Assembly: GCA_934446475.1 (NCBI GenBank)
Contig: CAKSEH010000002.1
Location: 111,933 to 175,932 of the forward strand
Reading direction: 5' to 3'
Origin: an uncultured Eubacteriales bacterium
GTDB lineage: Bacteria; Bacillota; Clostridia; Oscillospirales; Acutalibacteraceae
Length of the DNA stretch: 64,000 bases
The translations under genes and the position numbers were made by a program. This document shows, in pieces, positions 50,957 to 59,698 of the stretch; within the stretch, counting starts at the first letter, position 1; every line of letters begins with the position of its first letter. The notes below the pieces were generated by a model. The model had not been told where the DNA came from, made no database searches, and worked only from the letters and a program-made list of their open reading frames with translations.

Positions 50957-51808
50957 TTATTTGATACGAGCAAAAAAATTTGCTGCATTTTGATAAAAAA
51001 TGTCGTCAAGCAGCGACCGAGAAAAACCTTTTGCCAACATATACTCATAAAGCGCAGGTATTTTGGTTATATCGGACATTTCCTCAGGCATTTCACAGCC
51101 GTCAAAATCCGTACCTATCGCCACATACCTATGAAGTCCCAAATCAAGCAAATGCGAAATATTTTTATAAAAATTCTCAAATATGTCTCCGCCTAAAAAC
51201 TCACTGTAAAGACATACTCCGATTATTCCGCCTTTTTGTGCGAGCAATTTAAGCTGTTCATCATCAAGGTTTCTTCTGTGTGAATGTATTTTTTCACAAC
51301 AGGAATGGCTTGCCATAGGAATATCTGCGATTTCAAGGCAGCTGAAAAAACTTTCTTTGTTAAGATGAGAAAGGTCACATATCATAGAAAAGCGGTTAAG
51401 CTCCGATATAACCTCTTTCCCGAAAGATTTAAGGCCACCCTGCGCACAGGCTCCCGAAGCTATATTGTTTTCGCCGTTCCAGGTAAGTGTGAGCGCACAA
51501 ACGCCGTCGTTTTTTAATGCCTCGATCCGACTTAAGTCATTTTCGATCAGTGTACCGCCCTCAACCGTAAGAAAACAGGTTAAATCAGGCGGAGCATTTT
51601 GCGTTTCCGATTTATACTTTTTAAGTACGTTATGATAAAATCCGAAAGGGTCCTTCATACCGTCGTTTATCCAAATTGCAAAACACTGACTCCATTTTTC
51701 AAAGCAGCGAGCCTTTTCAAAACTCACCGCAAGGTCATTTTTTGTAAGAGTTCCGCCGTTACTTAGAAGCGAAGTAACGGTATCGCAGTGAAGGTCAAAA
51801 AAACGCAT
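50957..51808 (-). CDS. Membrane dipeptidase (peptidase M19)
   Basis: Zn-dependent renal-dipeptidase family enzyme, 283 residues. FFDLHCDTV (HxD ligand), LTVEGGTLIEND (bridging Glu), MICDLSHLNKESF, PMASHSCCEKIHSHRRNL (His ligands) and AIGTDFDGCEMPEEM. Cytosolic (no signal peptide). Likely cleaves dipeptides. The upstream gap 50812-50956 shows nothing clear. It ends a minus-strand run from lepB. Confidence 0.92.
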   Translation of the reverse strand: MRFFDLHCDTVTSLLSNGGTLTKNDLAVSFEKARCFEKWSQCFAIWINDGMKDPFGFYHNVLKKYKSETQNAPPDLTCFLTVEGGTLIENDLSRIEALKNDGVCALTLTWNGENNIASGACAQGGLKSFGKEVISELNRFSMICDLSHLNKESFFSCLEIADIPMASHSCCEKIHSHRRNLDDEQLKLLAQKGGIIGVCLYSEFLGGDIFENFYKNISHLLDLGLHRYVAIGTDFDGCEMPEEMSDITKIPALYEYMLAKGFSRSLLDDIFYQNAANFFARIK

Positions 51809-51817
51809 TTAAATCAC

Positions 51818-52195
51818 CTAAAAAGCATTTTTATAATAGTTTATATCCGCTTTATATTTGCCGTTTTTGTCCTCGTATATTACAACATCTGCGACATCAA
51901 TTCTTATATTTAAATTTGTATGTAATTTAAGTGCAAAAACCTCTGCGGCATTTCTGGTTCTGAGTTTTTTGCCGGCATCAACAGCGTCTATGCCGCTTAC
52001 CATTGCACCTTTAATTCTTGTTTTGACTTCTACAAAGATGAGATTTTCGCCGTCGTCCGCAACTATATCAAGTTCACCGTATCTTGTTTTCCAGTTGCGT
52101 TTTACGATAATACAGCCGTTTTCCCTTAAAAATTTTGCAACCTCTTCTTCGCCTAAGCGCCCTGTCTGCGCTGCTGACGCTTTAACAGATGACAT
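51818..52195 (-). CDS. YraN family endonuclease-like protein
   Basis: 125 residues of the UPF0102 family with a PD-(D/E)XK-like core: GRLGEEEVAKFLRENG, YGELDIVADDGENLIFVEVKTR. Function unproved. It overlaps the end of rnhB by 14 bases, a classic neighbour. Confidence 0.93.
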   Translation of the reverse strand: MSSVKASAAQTGRLGEEEVAKFLRENGCIIVKRNWKTRYGELDIVADDGENLIFVEVKTRIKGAMVSGIDAVDAGKKLRTRNAAEVFALKLHTNLNIRIDVADVVIYEDKNGKYKADINYYKNAF

Positions 52196-52784
52196 TTTTT
52201 AAAAACGATTTACGGTGTATATCACAAATTCCGTATTTTTTAATTGCCTCATAATGTTCTTTCGTACCGTATCCTTTGTGCTTTTTAAAATTATACTGCG
52301 GATAAAGCCTGTCATATTCAATAAGAAGCCTGTCTCTCGTAACTTTAGCCAGAATAGAAGCAGCAGCTATCAAGCAGGATTTTGAATCGCCCTTGACCAC
52401 AGTCAAACAAGGTACCTTAATATCTTTGGGTACACGATTGCCGTCAATAAGTGCAAATTGAGGTTTTTTATCAAGGCTTTCTATCGCCCTGTTCATAGCA
52501 AGAAAGGTTGCATTAAGTATATTTACTTCTTCTATTTCTTCTACCGTACCGAAAGCAATACTGTAAGAAAGAGCTTTCTCTTTTATAATTTCAAAAAGTT
52601 CTTCACGCTTTTTTTCAGAAAGCTTTTTAGAATCGTTAAGTCCATCTATAACACAGCCCTCCGGCAAAATCACCGCCGCTGCGCAAACAGGGCCTGCAAG
52701 CGGACCTCTTCCCGCTTCATCAACACCGCATATCAGGGAATATCCTTTTTCTTTATACTCGTTTTCTATAGAAAAATCAGGCAT
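52182..52784 (-). CDS. rnhB: Ribonuclease HII
   Basis: Cleaves RNA in RNA-DNA hybrids and at single ribonucleotides. 200 residues. ICGVDEAGRGPLAGPV carries the Asp-Glu pair, ALIDGN and SILAKVTRDR the others. It overlaps ylqF by 8 bases. Confidence 0.98.
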   Translation of the reverse strand: MPDFSIENEYKEKGYSLICGVDEAGRGPLAGPVCAAAVILPEGCVIDGLNDSKKLSEKKREELFEIIKEKALSYSIAFGTVEEIEEVNILNATFLAMNRAIESLDKKPQFALIDGNRVPKDIKVPCLTVVKGDSKSCLIAAASILAKVTRDRLLIEYDRLYPQYNFKKHKGYGTKEHYEAIKKYGICDIHRKSFLKNVIC

Positions 52785-53640
52785 TTTGTATTCTCTCCAG
52801 TGTTATTCTTCCGAGCTTTAAATTCCTGAATTCTTCAAGGAGCATAGTGGCAGCCCGCTCGGTATCCGCTTCTCCGCCCTTTATTACCATACCCCTCTTT
52901 TTTGCCAAAAGGCACAAGGCATCATACGGTTGTGAAGGAAAATCCGTTATTTTATATCTTTCGGAAAGTCTATCCGGATATTCGTTTATAAGAAGCTCGA
53001 GCAAACGCATACCCAAAAGCTCGGTGTCGAGAATTCTGTCGGTAACGGCGCCGGTAAAAGCAAGATGCTCCCCTACGGTGTCATCCTCAAATTTCGGCCA
53101 TAAAACGCCCGGAGTGTCAAGCAATTCAAGTTCTTTATCAATGGTAAACCATTGATTTCCTCTTGTTACACCCGGCCTGTTTTCTACTTTTGCAGATCGG
53201 TTTCCCGATATTTTATTTATGAATGAAGACTTTCCGACATTCGGTATGCCGACAGCCATAATTCGCAGCGGTTTTCCTATCATTCCCTTATTTCTGTATT
53301 CCTCAAGCTTACTTCCGAGAAGTTGTTTAACTTTTTCTTTGAATACAGATGTTCCTTTACCGCTTTTACAATCCACAGCTATGGCAATAATATTATTATT
53401 TTTATAATATTCTATCCAATCTGCCGTGGCAGCAGGATCCGCCATATCGCATTTATTGAGGAGTATCATATGAGGCTTATCGCCGATTATCTCATTTAAA
53501 TCGGGGTTTCTGCTGCTAATAGGTGTTCTTGCGTCCGTTATTTCGGCAACTGCGTCTATAATTTTCAGCTGCTCTGCAATACGGCGTTTCGTTTTCGCCA
53601 TATGACCCGGGAACCACTGAATATTTTGAACATTATCCAT
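52777..53640 (-). CDS. rbgA: Ribosome biogenesis GTPase YlqF/RbgA
   Basis: Circularly permuted GTPase that acts in late 50S assembly. 287 residues: the G4 motif LLNKCDMAD precedes the G1 motif GIPNVGKSSFIN, and the G3 LLDTPGVLWP follows. NIQWFPGHMAKTKR at the start is the family signature. It starts one base into the lepB stop region and precedes rnhB, the classic order. Confidence 0.97.
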   Translation of the reverse strand: MDNVQNIQWFPGHMAKTKRRIAEQLKIIDAVAEITDARTPISSRNPDLNEIIGDKPHMILLNKCDMADPAATADWIEYYKNNNIIAIAVDCKSGKGTSVFKEKVKQLLGSKLEEYRNKGMIGKPLRIMAVGIPNVGKSSFINKISGNRSAKVENRPGVTRGNQWFTIDKELELLDTPGVLWPKFEDDTVGEHLAFTGAVTDRILDTELLGMRLLELLINEYPDRLSERYKITDFPSQPYDALCLLAKKRGMVIKGGEADTERAATMLLEEFRNLKLGRITLERIQNA

Positions 53641-54335
53641 TATTTGATCCTACTTGCTTTGTTTATCGGGAAAATACGGAATATGGCCTTACCGAGGATA
53701 TACCGTTTATTGACCTGCCCTGTTCCGCTCTCACCTATTTCGCTCGATCTGCTGTCAAGCGAGCTGTTTCGATTGTCGCCCAGCAGGAAAACGTGATCCT
53801 TTTCGACTGTTATCGGAAACTTTATATCGTAGCTTAAATTAGTCGGTGTCTTTACATAAGATTCATCAAGCTTTTTACCGTCGACCGTGACTACGCCGGT
53901 AACAAAATCTATATCAACAGTCTGCCCTTCAACGGCTATTACTCTTTTTATAATGGGCTGATATTTTCTGTCAAGCGCATTGTATTCGTTTTTGTAATTT
54001 CTCGAAACAACGACAACATCACCCTGTTCGGGTTCGTAAAAAAGATTGGATATCAACACCTTTTCGTTTTCAAAAAGCGTGTTTTCCATTGACTCTCCGT
54101 CAATCGTCGCAATTTTAAAAACAACGGTAAAAAGTAAAACAACTATTACTATTGCCTTAAAGAAAACATCCAACCAGTCAAAAATATTTATTACGGTTTT
54201 ACGGGATGTACCATCGATAACTCCGCCGTCGGTATCATACTCATAATCGTCGTCATAGTCACTATCGTCATCAGCAGCGATATCTTCTTCGGGTATTGTA
54301 TACTCATCTGACTCAATACCGTTTCCGTCTGCCAT
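53640..54335 (-). CDS. lepB: Signal peptidase I
   Basis: Membrane-anchored protease that removes signal peptides. About 231 residues: an acidic N-terminal cytoplasmic part (ESDEYTIPEEDIAADDDSDYD), one membrane helix, then IDGESMENTLFENE with the catalytic Ser and KRVIAVEGQTVDID with the Lys. GDNRNSSLDSR is box E. The frame extends to 54422, but ATG at 54335 (MADGNGIE) has GAGG at 8 bases, so it is chosen. The acidic stretch is longer than usual. Confidence 0.94.
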   Translation of the reverse strand: MADGNGIESDEYTIPEEDIAADDDSDYDDDYEYDTDGGVIDGTSRKTVINIFDWLDVFFKAIVIVVLLFTVVFKIATIDGESMENTLFENEKVLISNLFYEPEQGDVVVVSRNYKNEYNALDRKYQPIIKRVIAVEGQTVDIDFVTGVVTVDGKKLDESYVKTPTNLSYDIKFPITVEKDHVFLLGDNRNSSLDSRSSEIGESGTGQVNKRYILGKAIFRIFPINKASRIK

Positions 54336-54460
54336 ACCCTCATCCTCTTGTTCAAAAGAGGTATTATCAAATTTATCCGTAAAATCACTCCTGTTCTGAT
54401 AAGAAGTCAAAAAGGGAGACAAGTTTTATAAAACCCGTCCCCCTTACATAAACATAATGC

Positions 54461-54805
54461 TTAGCCGATGCGTTCCTTAACCTTGGCAGCCTTACCGACT
54501 CTGTCACGCAGATAATAAAGCTTCGCTCTGCGAACCTTACCGTTCCTGACAGTTTCAACCTTTGCAACTATCGGAGAATGAACGGGGAATACACGCTCAA
54601 CACCTACACCGTAAGAAACACGGCGAACCGTGAAGGTCTCGGAAATACCGCTGTTATTCTTAGCGATTACGGTTCCCTCGAAAACCTGTATTCTTTCCTT
54701 TTCGCCCTCTTTAATTCTTACGTGCACCTTTACTGTGCTGCCTATAACTATCTGGGGCTTATCTTCTTTAAGCATACCTGCTGTTAATTCTTTTATAGCA
54801 TCCAT
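54461..54805 (-). CDS. rplS: 50S ribosomal protein L19
   Basis: 114-residue 50S protein. IGSTVKVHVRIKEGEKERIQ and TVRRVSYGVGVERVFPVHSP are the family blocks. AGGAGG precedes the ATG. Its 135-base leader (54806-54939) can fold several hairpins and may be an L19-type autoregulatory leader, but I could not confirm this. Confidence 0.98.
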   Translation of the reverse strand: MDAIKELTAGMLKEDKPQIVIGSTVKVHVRIKEGEKERIQVFEGTVIAKNNSGISETFTVRRVSYGVGVERVFPVHSPIVAKVETVRNGKVRRAKLYYLRDRVGKAAKVKERIG

Positions 54806-54939
54806 TTTAAATATCCTCCTGTAATGTTCAGATGTTCATAAGAGATAACTCACAGAGGAACACCCGTTTTAATGTCAATCAGGCATCAAACCCACCTTGA
54901 GGTTAGGTGAAACCTATTCATAGGTCAATTACAAACCTA

Positions 54940-55851
54940 TTATTTTACCATACTTGCAACTTCGGCTGCAAAATCGTCATTACGCTTTTCAATTCCTTCG
55001 CCCTTTTCATAGCGAACAAACTGAGCAATCTTTACGCTCTTGCCGAGCTCTTTAGCGGTTTTTTCAACATATTTGCCGACTGTAAGCTCACCGTCCATAA
55101 CAAACTGCTGGTCAACAAGGCAATTCTCCTTGAAGTACTTGCCTATCTTACCCTCAACTATCTTACCGAGAACCGCATCCGGCTTATTTGCCATTTTGGA
55201 ATCCTCTTTCATCTGAGCGATAAGGATTTCCTTTTCCTTTTCGATAACCTCGGCAGGAACCGAAGCCTCGTCAAGGTAGCCGGGGTTCATTGCGGCAATC
55301 TGCATTGCAACATTCTTACCCATAGCTATAAAGTCAGCATTGTCAGCGTCAACATCGCCGTCAAACTCAACCATAACGCCTATCTTGCCGCCTGCGTGAA
55401 CATAGGTGACTACCTTTCCCTCAAAGCGTGCAAAACGACGGATCTTAATATTTTCACGAATCTTAAGGAAAAGCTCCTGAACCATTTCTTCAACGGTCAA
55501 ACCGTCCTCAGTGCACTTTAAAAGCGCATCCATGTCGGCAGGTTTTTCCTTAGCTATTATCTTAGCAACCTTAAGAGCAAGAGCTTTAAACTCTTCGCCG
55601 TTGGCAACAAAGTCTGTCTCTGCGTTAAGCTCAACAACTACGCCTACGCCGTTTTCGGAAATTGCGCAAACAGTACCCTCTGCCGCAACTCTGCTTGCCT
55701 TCTTAGCCTGTGAAGCAAGACCCTTTTCTCTTAAAAGGTCTACCGCTGCTTCCATATCGCCGTTCGAATCGGTAAGAGCCTTCTTGCAGTCCATCATACC
55801 GCAGCCTGTTTTCTCTCTTAAGAGCTGAACATCTTTAGCAGTAAATGCCAT
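54940..55851 (-). CDS. tsf: Elongation factor Ts
   Basis: Nucleotide exchange factor for EF-Tu, 303 residues. MAFTAKDVQLLREKTGCGMMDCKKAL is the UBA-like N-terminus; TDFVANGEEF the core. Start ATG at 55851 follows AGGGAGG; the frame extends a little upstream without reason. rpsB lies 28 bases upstream, the conserved pair. Confidence 0.98.
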   Translation of the reverse strand: MAFTAKDVQLLREKTGCGMMDCKKALTDSNGDMEAAVDLLREKGLASQAKKASRVAAEGTVCAISENGVGVVVELNAETDFVANGEEFKALALKVAKIIAKEKPADMDALLKCTEDGLTVEEMVQELFLKIRENIKIRRFARFEGKVVTYVHAGGKIGVMVEFDGDVDADNADFIAMGKNVAMQIAAMNPGYLDEASVPAEVIEKEKEILIAQMKEDSKMANKPDAVLGKIVEGKIGKYFKENCLVDQQFVMDGELTVGKYVEKTAKELGKSVKIAQFVRYEKGEGIEKRNDDFAAEVASMVK

Positions 55852-55879
55852 TGTATTATCCTCCCTATAAAGCAAATTA

Positions 55880-56623
55880 TTATTCGACAGCTTCCTCAGT
55901 TTCCTGAGTTTCGTCGTCCTGAGCGGCTGTTCCCATTTCGCTGCCCTGTCTGCCTTCGATAACCGCAGCAGCTATGGTTTCTGCTATGAGCTTAACAGCA
56001 CGGATAGCATCATCGTTGCCGGGGATAACGGCATCGATTTCATCAGGATCGCAGTTGGTATCAACGATAGCTATAATCGGAATACCGAGTTTCTTAGCTT
56101 CTGCAACTGCTATTCTTTCTTTGCGGGGGTCAACTATAAAGAGAGCTCCGGGAGCTTTCTTCATATCTTGAATTCCGCCTATAAACTTTTCAAGCTTTTC
56201 TATTTCAAGCTCAAGCTTAACAACTTCCTTTTTGGGGAGAAGGTCGAAGGTGCCGTCTTCACGCATAGCACGAAGCTGATTTAAACGAGTGATTCTTGTA
56301 CGGATAGTTGTGAAGTTTGTGAGCATACCGCCGAGCCATCTTGCATTGACATAAGGCATACCGCAGTGCTCTGCTTCTTCTTTAACAGACTCCTGAGCCT
56401 GTTTCTTTGTTCCTACGAAAAGGATGTCCTGACCGCTTGCCGCAATGTCACGGGCAAAAAGATAAGCTTCGTTAAGCTTTTTAACGGTCTTCTGAAGATC
56501 GATAATGTAAATACCGTTTCTTTCGGTGAAGATGTACTGAGCCATCTTCGGGTTCCAGCGCCTTGTCTGATGTCCGAAATGAACACCGGCCTCGAGCAGC
56601 TGTTTCATTGATACTACTGCCAT
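55880..56623 (-). CDS. rpsB: 30S ribosomal protein S2
   Basis: 247 residues. MKQLLEAGVHFGHQTRRWNPKM is the family signature. The ATG at 56623 (MAVVSMKQ) has CGGGAGGAAAAA; the frame extends to 56815 through the leader and promoter and is rejected. About 130 bases of leader before the gene, with a predicted hairpin GTCGTCG / CGACGGC, could be a regulatory leader. A full sigma-A promoter is present. Confidence 0.98.
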   Translation of the reverse strand: MAVVSMKQLLEAGVHFGHQTRRWNPKMAQYIFTERNGIYIIDLQKTVKKLNEAYLFARDIAASGQDILFVGTKKQAQESVKEEAEHCGMPYVNARWLGGMLTNFTTIRTRITRLNQLRAMREDGTFDLLPKKEVVKLELEIEKLEKFIGGIQDMKKAPGALFIVDPRKERIAVAEAKKLGIPIIAIVDTNCDPDEIDAVIPGNDDAIRAVKLIAETIAAAVIEGRQGSEMGTAAQDDETQETEEAVE

Positions 56624-56756
56624 AATTTTTTCCTCCCGGGTTAATCCCTCCATCCCGTTCATAGCCACGGCAACCGCACTGAAATCAAAACGGCACCCAA
56701 CCTGCATTAAAACGGAATGTGTGTAATATTTTGCCGTCGCATACGACGACTGATAG

Positions 56757-56785
56757 ATTATATCACAACACCCTACAGATTGCAA
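56757..56785 (-). promoter_or_regulatory. Promoter of rpsB-tsf
   Basis: TTGCAA (+ 56780-56785) and TATAAT (+ 56757-56762) on the minus strand, 17-base spacer. Confidence 0.85.
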
Positions 56786-56832
56786 GCTTTTTTTACAAAA
56801 ATCACAAAAAAGCAATTATTGTGATTTTTTAC

Positions 56833-56861
56833 TTGACATAACGACAATAAATAAATATAAT
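56833..56861 (+). promoter_or_regulatory. Promoter of guaB
   Basis: TTGACA (56833-56838) and TATAAT (56856-56861), 17-base spacer. An AT-rich inverted repeat AAAAATCACAA / TTGTGATTTTT just upstream (about 56797-56828) lies between this and the rpsB promoter; its role is unknown. Confidence 0.88.
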
Positions 56862-56894
56862 TGTAAAAATAATTTTTGTAAAGGATGAAACATT

Positions 56895-58403
56895 ATGGCT
56901 TATTATTTTAAAGAAACTTCGCATACATTTAATGAGTATCTGTTGGTGCCCGGGTATTCCTCATCCGAGTGTATTCCGTCAAATGTATCCCTGAAAACAC
57001 CGCTTGTTAAATTCAAAAAGGGCGAAGAACCGGCAATTTCAATGAACATTCCCCTCACATCAGCCATAATGCAGTCCGTATCGGGAGACCGTCTTGCGGT
57101 TGCCCTTGCAAAAGAAGGCGGCGTTTCGTTCATATACGGCTCGCAATCAATAGAGGATGAAGCCGCTATGGTTGCAAAAGCAAAGTCATACAAGGCGGGA
57201 TTTGTTGTAAGCGATTCAAACATTCTTCCCGATGCAACACTTGCCGATGTTTTAAAGCTGAAACGGGAAAAGGGCCATTCCACAATAGCCGTAACGGATG
57301 ACGGCACCGAAAAAGGGAAACTGCTCGGAATAGTCACAAGCCGTGATTACAGAGTAAGCCGTATGTCTCAGGATACAAAAGTAAGCGAATTTATGACACC
57401 GCTTTCAAGTCTTGTAACAGGCGAAGAAGGGACAACTCTTAAACAGGCAAACGACATTATATGGGACCACAAGCTTAATTCTCTGCCTATTGTAGACAAA
57501 AACGGTTGTCTTAAGTATTTTGTTTTCAGGAAAGACTACGACGCTCATAAGGAAAATCCCAACGAGCTGCTTGACTCACAAAAAAGATATATCGTCGGTG
57601 CCGGTATAAATACCCGTGACTACGAAGAAAGGGTCCCTGCCCTGATTGAGGCAGGCGCAGATGTTCTCTGTATCGATTCGTCCGAAGGATTCAGCGAATG
57701 GCAGTCAAGGACTATATCGTTTATACGCAGTAAATACGGCGACAGCATTAAAGTCGGAGCGGGAAACGTTGTTGACAGGGAAGGATTTTTATTCCTCGCA
57801 AATGCGGGAGCCGATTTTATTAAAGTAGGAATCGGCGGAGGCTCTATCTGCATTACAAGAGAAACAAAAGGAATAGGCAGAGGTCAGGCAACTGCGCTTA
57901 TAGAGGTTTGCGCCGCTCGTGACGAATATTTCAAAGAGACCGGCATATATATCCCCGTCTGCTCGGATGGAGGAATAGTTCACGATCACCATATGACGCT
58001 TGCCCTTGCAATGGGAGCAGATTTTATGATGCTTGGCAGATATTTTGCAAGGTTTGACGAAAGCCCAACAAATAAGGTTATGCTGAACGGCAACTACTAC
58101 AAGGAATATTGGGGCGAAGGCTCAAACAGGGCAAGAAACTGGCAGCGTTACGATCTCGGAGGAGATAAAAAGCTTTCATTTGAAGAAGGTGTTGACTCGT
58201 ATGTTCCTTATGCCGGCAAACTTAAGGACAATGTGGACCTTTCTTTAAGCAAAGTGCGCTCGACAATGTGCAACTGCGGAGCGCTTAATCTGCCCGAACT
58301 CAGAGAAAAAGCCAAACTCACCCTTGTTTCCGCAACAAGTATAATAGAAGGCGGAGCACACGATGTTATTCAAAAAGAAACGAGTATAGGAAATATCAAA
58401 TAA
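56895..58403 (+). CDS. guaB: IMP dehydrogenase
   Basis: NAD-dependent IMP to XMP, first step of GMP synthesis. 502 residues. TIM barrel interrupted by two CBS domains (LLGIVTSRDYR and LPIVDKNGCLKYFVF). Catalytic Cys in GIGGGSICITRETKG, a variant of the usual GPGSICTTR, and the flap region RNWQRY. SDGGIVHDHHMTLALAMGADFMMLGR is conserved. No guanine riboswitch is visible upstream. Convergent with lgt and shares a terminator. Confidence 0.94.
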   Translation: MAYYFKETSHTFNEYLLVPGYSSSECIPSNVSLKTPLVKFKKGEEPAISMNIPLTSAIMQSVSGDRLAVALAKEGGVSFIYGSQSIEDEAAMVAKAKSYKAGFVVSDSNILPDATLADVLKLKREKGHSTIAVTDDGTEKGKLLGIVTSRDYRVSRMSQDTKVSEFMTPLSSLVTGEEGTTLKQANDIIWDHKLNSLPIVDKNGCLKYFVFRKDYDAHKENPNELLDSQKRYIVGAGINTRDYEERVPALIEAGADVLCIDSSEGFSEWQSRTISFIRSKYGDSIKVGAGNVVDREGFLFLANAGADFIKVGIGGGSICITRETKGIGRGQATALIEVCAARDEYFKETGIYIPVCSDGGIVHDHHMTLALAMGADFMMLGRYFARFDESPTNKVMLNGNYYKEYWGEGSNRARNWQRYDLGGDKKLSFEEGVDSYVPYAGKLKDNVDLSLSKVRSTMCNCGALNLPELREKAKLTLVSATSIIEGGAHDVIQKETSIGNIK

Positions 58404-58410
58404 ACAAATA

Positions 58411-58453
58411 AAAAGCTTCGGAGAATGCACATTGTCATTTCTCCGAAGCTTTT
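58411..58453. terminator. Bidirectional terminator of guaB and lgt
   Basis: AAAAGCTTCGGAGAA (58411-58425) and its exact complement (58439-58453) form a 15-bp stem with a 13-base loop. The second arm encodes the last Lgt residues (stop at 58435-58437). Confidence 0.9.
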
Positions 58454-59247
58454 TCCTTTTCAGTTGAACTGCGATATTTGTTTACGGTTTTCAATAGGAC
58501 GGATATTGCAAGGTAAACGAGTATAGCTATACTTATCCACTGCGAAGTTGAAAGTCCAAAACACACTCCCCTTGCCCTATCTCCCCTTAAAAATTCAAGC
58601 ATAAATCTTAAAGGCGCATAACAGAGGAAATATATTGAGATAAGTTTAGACTTCGAATTCTTTTTAAAAATGTATGTAAGCAGCATACATATAAGAAAAT
58701 TGAAAAACGCTTCAAAAAGCGCAACCGGAAATCTTGAAACGCCGTTTATCTCCGGCACAAGAGTATTATTGTGAACGGTAAATCCAAAAGAGGATTCTAT
58801 GCCGTAGCAACAGCCGCCGAGAAAGCAGCCTATTCTTCCGAACGAATGAAAGAGCGGAACGCCTATGACATAAATGTTAAACAGATCATCTTTTTGATTT
58901 ACGGAATAATATTTTAAAAACAACTTTACCGCAACCAGCGATCCGAAAAGCCCGCCGTAATAAACAGAGCCTGAAAATGCAGATAAAATAAAGTCTACTG
59001 CTTCATTTTTATTTGCTGCGGAAAAGAATGCAAAAATAAACTTATAATTAACTGCGGCATAAAGGATATGTCCGCCGACAATGCTGCCCCCGGCACCCAC
59101 AAGTGCCGTGATTATTATATCATCGCCTTTGATTCCTTTTTTTCTTCCCAAAAAGTAACAGTAAAAGCAGGAAACCACTATTCCGACGATTGCGCACAAG
59201 GCATATAGCCCCACCGTGCGTCCGAAAAAATCAAAGAGCGGAAACAA
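58435..59247 (-). CDS. lgt: Prolipoprotein diacylglyceryl transferase
   Basis: Transfers diacylglycerol to the lipobox Cys of prelipoproteins. About 270 residues, several membrane helices. HSFGRIGCFLGGCCYG is the clostridial form of the Lgt signature; SVYYGGLFGSLVAVKLF and FPVALFEAFFNF are other blocks. Start is a TTG at 59247 (MFPLFDFFG), 7 bases after GGAGG; the open frame upstream through the DUF4190 gene is in another reading context. Confidence 0.93.
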   Translation of the reverse strand: MFPLFDFFGRTVGLYALCAIVGIVVSCFYCYFLGRKKGIKGDDIIITALVGAGGSIVGGHILYAAVNYKFIFAFFSAANKNEAVDFILSAFSGSVYYGGLFGSLVAVKLFLKYYSVNQKDDLFNIYVIGVPLFHSFGRIGCFLGGCCYGIESSFGFTVHNNTLVPEINGVSRFPVALFEAFFNFLICMLLTYIFKKNSKSKLISIYFLCYAPLRFMLEFLRGDRARGVCFGLSTSQWISIAILVYLAISVLLKTVNKYRSSTEKEKASEK

Positions 59248-59271
59248 ACAGATACCTCCGTAAAAACACTT

Positions 59272-59295
59272 AAGCCGACCATTTACGGTCGGCTT
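59272..59295 (-). terminator. Hairpin between the DUF4190 gene and lgt
   Basis: AAGCCGACC / GGTCGGCTT, 9-bp stem with a 6-base loop. On the minus strand the T-run comes after 5 other bases (AAGTGTTTTT), so it may be a weak terminator for the DUF4190 gene. Confidence 0.5.
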
Positions 59296-59309
59296 ATTTT
59301 TTTGACTGA

Positions 59310-59615
59310 TTACATTGCAAGAGCTGTGCCTAATGCTGTGGTTGAACCCGCTGCGCAAAGTACACAGAGTGTGCAAGAGAAGAAGCCTACCGCAGCAAGA
59401 CAGGTACCTATAATCGAAAGCACCAGTCCCGCTGTGCCTATCCCTGTCGGAGCACCCACCGCAGTCGCCTTTTTCTTGCCGTTTACAGCGCATACTATAC
59501 CTACAATTCCGCAAGCTATCGCAACAATGTTTACCATATAGAACCAAGCTAAAACAGTTGCAACAATTCCGAGAACGAGCGCTGTTACCGACAATGCCTT
59601 TCCGTTATTTTCCAT
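59310..59615 (-). CDS. DUF4190-type small membrane protein
   Basis: 101 residues with two or three hydrophobic segments and the start NNGKALSVTALVLGIVATVLAWF, typical of DUF4190/Gly-rich membrane proteins. A basic loop NGKKKATAVG lies between. ATG at 59615 follows AAAGGGG. Its promoter region carries two palindromes likely bound by the divergent XRE regulator. Function unknown. Confidence 0.8.
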   Translation of the reverse strand: MENNGKALSVTALVLGIVATVLAWFYMVNIVAIACGIVGIVCAVNGKKKATAVGAPTGIGTAGLVLSIIGTCLAAVGFFSCTLCVLCAAGSTTALGTALAM

Positions 59616-59633
59616 AATTATACCCCTTTCACC

Positions 59634-59677
59634 AAAATATCCCAATCGGGATATTTTGATTATACCAAATCGGTATA
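59634..59677. promoter_or_regulatory. Two operator-like palindromes
   Basis: Palindrome 1: AAAATATCCC-AATC-GGGATATTTT (59634-59657), arms perfect. Palindrome 2: TATACC-AAATC-GGTATA (59661-59677). Both share the half-site AATCGG(G/T)ATA. The second lies within the promoter spacer of the DUF4190 gene, the first at its transcription start. Probable binding sites for the divergently encoded XRE protein. Confidence 0.7.
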
Positions 59678-59687
59678 AAGATGTCAA
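59659..59687 (-). promoter_or_regulatory. Promoter of the DUF4190 gene
   Basis: TTGACA (+ 59682-59687) and TATAAT (+ 59659-59664) on the minus strand, 17-base spacer, overlapping the operator palindromes. Confidence 0.85.
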
Positions 59688-59698
59688 GAGGTAAAACT

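Noticed and set aside
54806..54939. Confirmed L19 leader regulatory RNA
   Set aside because: Hairpins are possible, but I could not recognise the conserved leader elements, so it is only mentioned with rplS.
56624..56815. N-terminal extension of S2
   Set aside because: The open frame crosses the rpsB promoter and leader; S2 begins at the ATG with GGGAGG.
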